Source: Haloferacaceae archaeon (GTDB taxonomy: Archaea; Halobacteriota; Halobacteria; Halobacteriales; Haloferacaceae). From it: DNA of 9,923 nt. Each line of letters opens with the position of its first letter. Within the stretch, counting starts at the first letter, position 1. Of the stretch, positions 6,336 to 9,923 are shown piece by piece. Under the pieces are notes generated by a model. It saw only the letters and a list, made by a program, of their open reading frames with translations, was not told where the DNA came from and made no database searches. Position numbers and translations under genes: made by a program. The stretch spans positions 1 through 9,923 of the forward strand of contig JAHENP010000297.1 of assembly GCA_018609965.1 (NCBI GenBank), written 5' to 3'.

Positions 6336-7577
6336 TCACAGTCGTCCGTCGACGGGGCCGATCCGGGAGTCACCTTCGAGCCCATCGAGCAGAATCTCCG
6401 CTCGACAGCCCAGTTCGTACTCGTAGTGCCGGCCGCCGCTTCGCCCTTTGTTCACCTCCTCGGAAGTGACTGTCCCGTTCACCATCAGATCGTTGAGCGT
6501 GTTGTGGATCGTCCGGGAGGTGACCGGATCGACATCGACCTGCTCCGCGAACTGCTTGTACCACGCGTATATCTTGTCTATTTTTGCCGGGAGTTCCTCA
6601 CCCTCGCTCAGTCGGAGCATCGCGTACGCGACGAGCGTCCCGTGTGTGGAGAGCCCGCGGATCTCCTCGACGATCGCGCCCTGTTGGATCGACTCCTCTG
6701 CGGTTTTGACGTGATTTTCTGTCACGCGTGCGTCGTCCGCGGAACGGGCGTTGTCGGCCGCCTCGTACAGGAGATCGAGCGCGGTGCGTGCGTACCCGGA
6801 TCGTTGGGCGGCGAGTGCCGCCGTGAGCGGAACCACGTCCTGTGAGAGCACGTCGTCGTGGAACGCGACCGCCGCCCGGTCTTCGACGATCGTCTCCAAC
6901 TCGACTGCGTCGTACGGCGGGAAGTGGATCTCCTGATCACACAGCGTCGACTTCGCGCGCGGGTCAAGCGACTCTCGGAACGTCCCGTCGTTCGTGATCC
7001 CGACGACACCAACCTTCGTCGCTGCCGGATCGACGTACGCTGCGCTGTTGTCGTTGTTACACCGCGGGAGCTTGTAGAGGATGTTGTCGTCGCCGCCGAT
7101 GTTGTCGATCTCGTCGAGCGCGATCAGGACGTGGCTCGTGTCGACCTGTCGGAGTTCCTCGAACAACATCCGGTAGATCTCGCCTTCGGGGTACCCAGTC
7201 GTGCTGACCCGGTCGCGGTTGGTCGCGCTCCGGAGCCGGTTCAGGAGGTGCGCGGCGACTTGATACGAGGTGTTCAGGTCTTTGCACTCCAGGTGGACAG
7301 TTCTGAGGCTCGGCTCGTCGAACCGCGAAGCCTCGTAGTCGAACGCCTCGATACTCCGTTCGAGATTCTGGAAGACGGCCTTCGTTCCAATTGTCTTTCC
7401 GACCCCTGTCGGCCCGTAGACGAACACGTTCCGCGGGCGCTTGTTCCGGACGACCTCCTTGAACCGGCTCTGGTACTCGGCGAGTTTGTCGTCGCGTTCG
7501 AGGATTCGGTCCGGAAAGTGGTCGCGGAGGGCGTCCTCGTCGCGAAAGATACCGTCGTCGGGAGTCAGACGCTCCAT
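6336..7577 (-). CDS. cdc6: Orc1/Cdc6-family replication initiator
   Basis: This intact 413-residue AAA+ protein binds origin recognition boxes and loads the MCM helicase. Walker A is GPTGVGKT (55-62), Walker B LIALDEID (151-158), sensor 1 VVGITND (191-197), followed by FRESLDPRAKSTL with the conserved arginine region, and sensor 2 GYARTALDLL (261-270) with Arg264. The winged-helix DNA-binding domain spans about 305-400 and ends in HYEYELG. Length is typical for haloarchaeal Orc proteins. ATG 7577 is well placed, about 12 residues before the conserved FRDEDALRDHF segment. Its own upstream region carries ORB-like half-sites at 7625-7642 and ORB2 at 7655-7677, so it likely regulates itself. With ORBs on both sides it is the partner of the adjacent origin. 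It looks like one of the accessory initiators common on megaplasmids and secondary origins rather than evidence for a main oriC. Confidence 0.95.
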   Translation of the reverse strand: MERLTPDDGIFRDEDALRDHFPDRILERDDKLAEYQSRFKEVVRNKRPRNVFVYGPTGVGKTIGTKAVFQNLERSIEAFDYEASRFDEPSLRTVHLECKDLNTSYQVAAHLLNRLRSATNRDRVSTTGYPEGEIYRMLFEELRQVDTSHVLIALDEIDNIGGDDNILYKLPRCNNDNSAAYVDPAATKVGVVGITNDGTFRESLDPRAKSTLCDQEIHFPPYDAVELETIVEDRAAVAFHDDVLSQDVVPLTAALAAQRSGYARTALDLLYEAADNARSADDARVTENHVKTAEESIQQGAIVEEIRGLSTHGTLVAYAMLRLSEGEELPAKIDKIYAWYKQFAEQVDVDPVTSRTIHNTLNDLMVNGTVTSEEVNKGRSGGRHYEYELGCRAEILLDGLEGDSRIGPVDGRL

Positions 7578-7600
7578 TCGTGGCTACACTGACGCCTGCC

Positions 7601-7615
7601 GAGGGAAAAACCCTC
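7601..7615 (-). promoter_or_regulatory. Inverted repeat at the cdc6 promoter
   Basis: GAGGG-AAAAA-CCCTC centres about 31 bases before the cdc6 ATG. On the coding strand its loop reads TTTTT, where a TATA element would be expected. It may be the core promoter, or an operator overlapping it. No better TATA candidate is visible between it and the start. Confidence 0.35.
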
Positions 7616-7624
7616 TTTACCAGC

Positions 7625-7642
7625 GTTTCATCTGTTTCATCT
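7625..7642 (-). repeat. Two tandem ORB half-sites without the G-run
   Basis: GTTTCATCT is present twice head to tail with a 9-bp period, followed by GAAC. It matches the non-G part of ORB1 and ORB2 but lacks the CCCC block. It lies 48 bases before the cdc6 start and may be a weaker Orc1 site for autoregulation. Confidence 0.5.
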
Positions 7643-7654
7643 GAACTACAGACC

Positions 7655-7677
7655 CACCCCACTGCTTCATCTGTTCT
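7655..7677 (-). repeat. ORB2
   Basis: The plus strand reads CACCCCACTGCTTCATCTGT, then TCT; the G-run is on the minus strand. It differs from ORB1 only by C for T in the centre. It is bracketed by CTACA (7646-7650) and TGTAG (7678-7682). It lies 78 bases upstream of cdc6. Confidence 0.75.
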
Positions 7678-7743
7678 TGTAGTGTCACACGTCCGTCGTG
7701 GGTGAGAGCGCTATCATACTGCACACCACTGTGACGACCACCA

Positions 7744-7839
7744 CTGCTTGGTTGATGAGTGGTTCTGTTGTTGTGCTGGTGAGTAGTTCTGTTGTCGTGT
7801 TGGGGGGTGACCGCGTTGCCGTGTTGGTGAGTGGTTCTG
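7744..7839 (+). repeat. 24-bp imperfect tandem repeats inside the origin
   Basis: Four units start at 7744, 7768, 7792 and 7816. Typical content is TTGYYGTGYTGGTGAGTRG followed by TTCTG; the third unit has diverged (GGGGGGTGACCGCG at its end). A degenerate fifth begins at 7840. Such iteron-like arrays within origins may bind initiator or another factor. On the minus strand the 24-base period would encode an NRTTHQH-type peptide repeat, but that frame has no credible start. Confidence 0.6.
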
Positions 7840-7963
7840 CTGTCGTATTCATAATACGTTGTCGCCGCTTGGTATCTTCCTATCCCGGACGGGGTGGGCT
7901 TTCTTCTCGTCACTTCGGTAACAGGCGACAGCTGAACTGTCAGTGTGCGATGATTGACCCACA

Positions 7964-7986
7964 CACCCCACTGTTTCAAGTGTTCT
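7964..7986 (-). repeat. ORB3
   Basis: The plus strand reads CACCCCACTGTTTCAAGTGT, then TCT. It is identical over 23 bp, in inverted orientation, to ORB4 at 8148-8170, 161 bases away. AAG replaces the ATC of ORB1 and ORB2, marking ORB3 and ORB4 as a sub-type. Confidence 0.75.
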
Positions 7987-8125
7987 GTCAGAGAGTTGTC
8001 CTCGCGTCGTCACCAGATACGTCACGCGACTACACCCCACAATAACTCTCAGCAGAACAGTTTGCGGTGTTGTAGCGTTGGACAGTACTTAGTTGTTTCC
8101 ACTAATATAGTCTCTGCTCGCTTCA

Positions 8126-8145
8126 CCCCCTCCCCCACCCTCCCC
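8126..8145 (-). other. Canonical G-quadruplex motif beside ORB4
   Basis: On the minus strand this 20-base tract reads GGGG-A-GGG-T-GGGGG-A-GGGGG: four G-runs of three or more with three single-base loops, the most stable class of intramolecular quadruplex motif. It lies two bases from ORB4. Formation in cells at high salt is inference. Confidence 0.6.
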
Positions 8146-8147
8146 GG

Positions 8148-8179
8148 AGAACACTTGAAACAGTGGGGTGGGGGAGGTG
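8148..8179 (+). repeat. ORB4 with extended G-rich flank
   Basis: The plus strand reads AGAACACTTGAAACAGTGGG and continues GTGGGGGAGGTG. It is the only ORB here with its G-run on the plus strand. It is inverted relative to ORB1-ORB3, matches ORB3 perfectly over 23 bp and ORB1 in 30 of 32 positions. An AGGTGGT/ACCACCT hairpin (8175-8194) follows directly. Confidence 0.75.
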
Positions 8180-8194
8180 GTGGGTACACCACCT
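8175..8194. promoter_or_regulatory. Perfect 7-bp inverted repeat upstream of the flavin oxidoreductase
   Basis: AGGTGGT-GGGTAC-ACCACCT lies 59 bases before the ATG at 8253 and overlaps the end of ORB4. It could be an operator for the downstream gene or part of the origin. No clear TATA box or ribosome binding site for that gene was found nearby. Confidence 0.3.
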
Positions 8195-8252
8195 GGGGAC
8201 GGCGCACGCGACACAACCCTCAAACCCACACGCTCCTGACCCTCACCACCAG

Positions 8253-9629
8253 ATGTCGACGCCCGACGCGCCCGCGCTCGAATCACCGTTGTCGATTGGT
8301 GGAGTCCGGCTCCCCAATCGGCTCTACCGCGCCCCGTTGTTGGAGTGTGCCGGGAACGGTGCGGGTGCGGTCGACGAATTGATCGCGGACTTAGAGCCTG
8401 CCGCCGCCAGCGGCGCCGGGCTGATCTGTCAGGGGGCGACGATCGTTCGCGAGGCGGGTGGGTGTGCCGCACCGGGAATGACCCGTGTCCACGACCCCGA
8501 CTTCGTCGCAGAACTCGGGCGGCTCACGGACGCCGTCCACCGCCACGGTGGGCGGATCGCGATCCAACTCGAACACGGCGGGCTGCGGTCGATGGAGACG
8601 TGGCACCGGGAGTACCGTCATCAACACCCCAACCTCCAGCAGTTGGCCGTCTCGGAGCCGCCGTGGCAGCTGCGTGCGCTCGAACGGACGGGGTTCGTCT
8701 CCTACGACGCGCATGTGCTTTCGACGGCCGAGGCACACGAGCTAGCAACAGATTTCGGCCGTGCGGCCGCCCGAGCCGTCGACGCGGGCTACGATGTGAT
8801 CCACCTCGCGGGCGCGAACATGGGTCTCCTCCACCAGTTCTGTTCTCCGTTCTACAACCGCCGCGAAGACGAGTTCGGCGACCTGGGACGGTTCTTCGAG
8901 GTCGTCCTCGACGCGATCCGTACTCACGCCGGCGACGTACCGGTGATCACGAAACTCCCCGCGGAGACGGAGGCGCCGCCGTTTGTCCGCCGTCGCCGGA
9001 GCCGTCGGGAGACGGTGCGACTCGCAGAACGGCTCGCGACGGCCGGCTACGACGGACTGGTGCCGGTGAACGGCTCCGTCTTCTGGGACATGTCGGTGAT
9101 CCGCGGGGAGTTCCCCGACGCCGCCTGGCGCGACGAGCGTCACCGTGACGGCTACACAGCGGCGTTCGGGTCGCCGCTGCGGGCGGCGGCGGTGGCGGTC
9201 GCCAACTGGATCGAGTCGTTCCAGTTCGACTTCGAGCCGGCGTGGAACGCTGATCTCTGTCGCCGGGTCCGCGACCGCGTGGACGTGCCGGTGTTGTTGG
9301 AGGGTGGCGTACGAGATCGGTCACAGATCGACACACTGCTGGGCGACGCCTGTGACGCCGTCGGGATGGGCCGGCCGTTCTACGCCGAACCACGGCTCCC
9401 GGCGCGGTTGTTGGACGCAGACGACGCCGCCGTCGTCTGTGAGAACTGCAACAACTGTGCCGTTCCACAGGCTGGCGGGGCGGCCGGTGTGTGTCGAAGC
9501 GCCGACGTGTTGGAGCGTGCCGGCCGGCTCCGGAAGGCCGGTGCCTACGAGAGGGACCAACCCGACGCCTCTGGAGTCGAAGACGCCGACACCGAGACCG
9601 TCGACTCCCGGCCGGCTGGCGAGACGTAA
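8253..9629 (+). CDS. Old Yellow Enzyme-family NADH:flavin oxidoreductase with C-terminal four-Cys motif
   Basis: This 458-residue protein starts MSTPDAPALESPLSIGGVRLPNR in pieces typical of the family: LSIGGVRLPNRLYRAPL (13-29), IAIQLEHGG (102-110), LLHQFCSPFYNRREDEFG (192-209), VPVLLEGGVRDRSQ (345-358) and AVGMGRPFYAEP (369-380). These build the FMN-binding TIM barrel. The C-terminus has CENCNNCAVPQAGGAAGVC, cysteines 396, 399, 402 and 414, resembling the 4Fe-4S site of the 2,4-dienoyl-CoA reductase and trimethylamine dehydrogenase branch. The second, NAD(P)-binding half of those enzymes is absent. The protein likely reduces activated C=C bonds or handles electrons from a partner. The family's usual active-site HGAH-type motif reads HLAGANMG here (184-191), an unusual substitution or insertion. 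ATG 8253 is chosen over an in-frame GTG at 8163 that lies inside ORB4. It is divergent from cdc6 across the origin. The last 30 residues are an acidic, disordered tail. Confidence 0.9.
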   Translation: MSTPDAPALESPLSIGGVRLPNRLYRAPLLECAGNGAGAVDELIADLEPAAASGAGLICQGATIVREAGGCAAPGMTRVHDPDFVAELGRLTDAVHRHGGRIAIQLEHGGLRSMETWHREYRHQHPNLQQLAVSEPPWQLRALERTGFVSYDAHVLSTAEAHELATDFGRAAARAVDAGYDVIHLAGANMGLLHQFCSPFYNRREDEFGDLGRFFEVVLDAIRTHAGDVPVITKLPAETEAPPFVRRRRSRRETVRLAERLATAGYDGLVPVNGSVFWDMSVIRGEFPDAAWRDERHRDGYTAAFGSPLRAAAVAVANWIESFQFDFEPAWNADLCRRVRDRVDVPVLLEGGVRDRSQIDTLLGDACDAVGMGRPFYAEPRLPARLLDADDAAVVCENCNNCAVPQAGGAAGVCRSADVLERAGRLRKAGAYERDQPDASGVEDADTETVDSRPAGET

Positions 9630-9661
9630 CGAACGCCCGGCTCGCCGAGAGACGGACACAG

Positions 9662-9701
9662 GTTTCGACCCGTCGAGATACGAAGACAGGTGAGTCGAAA
9701 C
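9662..9701 (+). terminator. Possible terminator hairpin after the flavin oxidoreductase
   Basis: GTTTCGAC (9662-9669) and GTCGAAAC (9694-9701) form a perfect 8-bp stem with a 24-base loop, 32 bases past the stop codon. No T-run follows, so this is a weak candidate. Confidence 0.25.
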
Positions 9702-9720
9702 GAGGCGAGTAGCTCAGTTC

Positions 9721-9923
9721 GACCGTTCGTAGAGTACGTCCCTTCAGTCGTTCCTGGCGCACGTCCCTTCAGTCGTTCCTGGCGCACGTTACTTCAGTCG
9801 TTCCTGGCGCACGTCATTTCAGTCGTTCCTGGCGCACGTCATTTCAGTCGTTCCTGGAGCACGTCATTTCAGTCGTTCCTGGAGCACGTCATTTCAGTCG
9901 TTCCTGGAGCACGTCATTTCAGT
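9721..9923 (+). repeat. 25-bp direct tandem repeat array, continuing past the right edge
   Basis: Seven full units start at 9746, 9771, 9796, 9821, 9846, 9871 and 9896, with a degenerate first copy at 9721 and a partial last copy at 9921. Each reads AGTCGTTCCTGGMGCACGTC followed by five variable bases. Units have no spacer, so this is not a CRISPR array. The 25-base period is not a multiple of three, which argues against a coding repeat. Differences between units are ordered: tails CCTTC, ACTTC (with T before) and then ATTTC, and GGCGC in units 1-4 but GGAGC in units 5-7. Possible roles are partition or centromere-like site, iteron cluster, or a neutral minisatellite. Confidence 0.9.

Larger units (their letters stand above)
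7578..8252. other. Candidate replication origin between cdc6 and the flavin oxidoreductase gene
   Basis: This 675-base gene-free stretch holds two overlapping ORB half-sites (7625-7642), ORB2 (7655-7677), 24-bp tandem repeats (7744-7839), an AT-rich 6-3-6 inverted repeat CGTATT-CAT-AATACG (7844-7858), ORB3 (7964-7986), a moderately AT-rich region with TTAGTTGTTTCCACTAATAT (8089-8108), and ORB4 (8148-8170). ORB3 and ORB4 are inverted and identical over 23 bp and bracket the AT-rich part, the classical arrangement of archaeal origins, where the unwinding element lies between inverted ORBs. The adjoining cdc6 gene supplies the initiator. No convincing protein gene lies inside. Confidence 0.8.

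Noticed and set aside
6858..7592. Plus-strand frame of 244 codons opposite cdc6
   Set aside because: It mirrors the cdc6 coding strand; the minus-strand product has all AAA+ motifs.
7617..7979. Minus-strand frame of 120 codons with NRTTHQH repeats
   Set aside because: Its TTG start lies inside ORB3, it also translates ORB2 and the 24-bp repeats, and it is basic and Asn/Thr/His-rich, so it looks like origin DNA read by chance.
7698..8045. Plus-strand frame of 115 codons with hydrophobic Val/Ser runs
   Set aside because: It overlaps the origin repeats, lacks acidic character and has no promoter or family likeness.
8163..8252. N-terminal extension of the flavin oxidoreductase from a GTG at 8163
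   Set aside because: The 30 added residues are His/Gly/Trp-rich and translate ORB4 and a hairpin; the family's conserved start fits ATG 8253.
9545..9787. Minus-strand frames starting within the 25-bp repeats and running into the oxidoreductase gene
   Set aside because: They are Arg/Pro-rich antisense shadows of the flavin oxidoreductase; shared starts come only from the repeats.
9746..9923. CRISPR array
   Set aside because: The 25-bp units are directly adjacent with no spacers, and no cas gene is in view.

Overview
The window looks like haloarchaeal (class Halobacteria) DNA. It is GC-rich, with GTC/GAC/CTC/GCG-dominated codons, strongly acidic proteins, a twin-arginine secreted protein, TATA-type promoters with short or no leaders, an archaeal Orc1/Cdc6 initiator, and origin-recognition-box (ORB) repeats carrying the G-run typical of halophiles. 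No rRNA, tRNA or CRISPR array was seen.

Layout, left to right. The first 2.7 kb is one long minus-strand gene cut by the left edge: a membrane-anchored transglutaminase-like protein with an intact Cys-His-Asp triad, a Thr/Asp/Glu-rich linker and three beta-sandwich-like repeats. Next, also on the minus strand, come a nitroreductase-family flavoprotein, a DoxX-like multi-spanning membrane protein, a 59-residue acidic protein starting at GTG, and a 182-residue Tat-exported protein in visibly AT-richer DNA. A 5'-truncated, stop-interrupted remnant of a Spo0M-like gene (5756-6135) then adjoins a replication module.

The replication module (about 6147-8180) holds an intact Orc1/Cdc6 gene on the minus strand with four ORB-like repeats around it: one downstream of the gene and three in the 675-bp region upstream of it. 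The two outermost ORBs form a 32-bp inverted repeat with 30 matches that brackets the gene and the whole origin region. Also present are 24-bp tandem repeats, an AT-rich stretch between two inverted ORBs, and a canonical G-quadruplex motif beside the rightmost ORB. This reads as an orc-linked origin of a secondary chromosomal locus or a megaplasmid. Genes left of it run leftward and the gene right of it runs rightward, so all are co-oriented with forks leaving it.

Right of the origin is a plus-strand Old Yellow Enzyme-type flavin oxidoreductase with a C-terminal four-cysteine cluster and an unusual active-site motif. The window ends inside a 25-bp direct tandem repeat array with ordered sequence drift, which continues past the right edge.

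The most interesting points are the inverted-repeat-bracketed orc/ORB cassette abutting a broken gene, the G-quadruplex motif at an archaeal origin, and the 25-bp array 1.5 kb from that origin.
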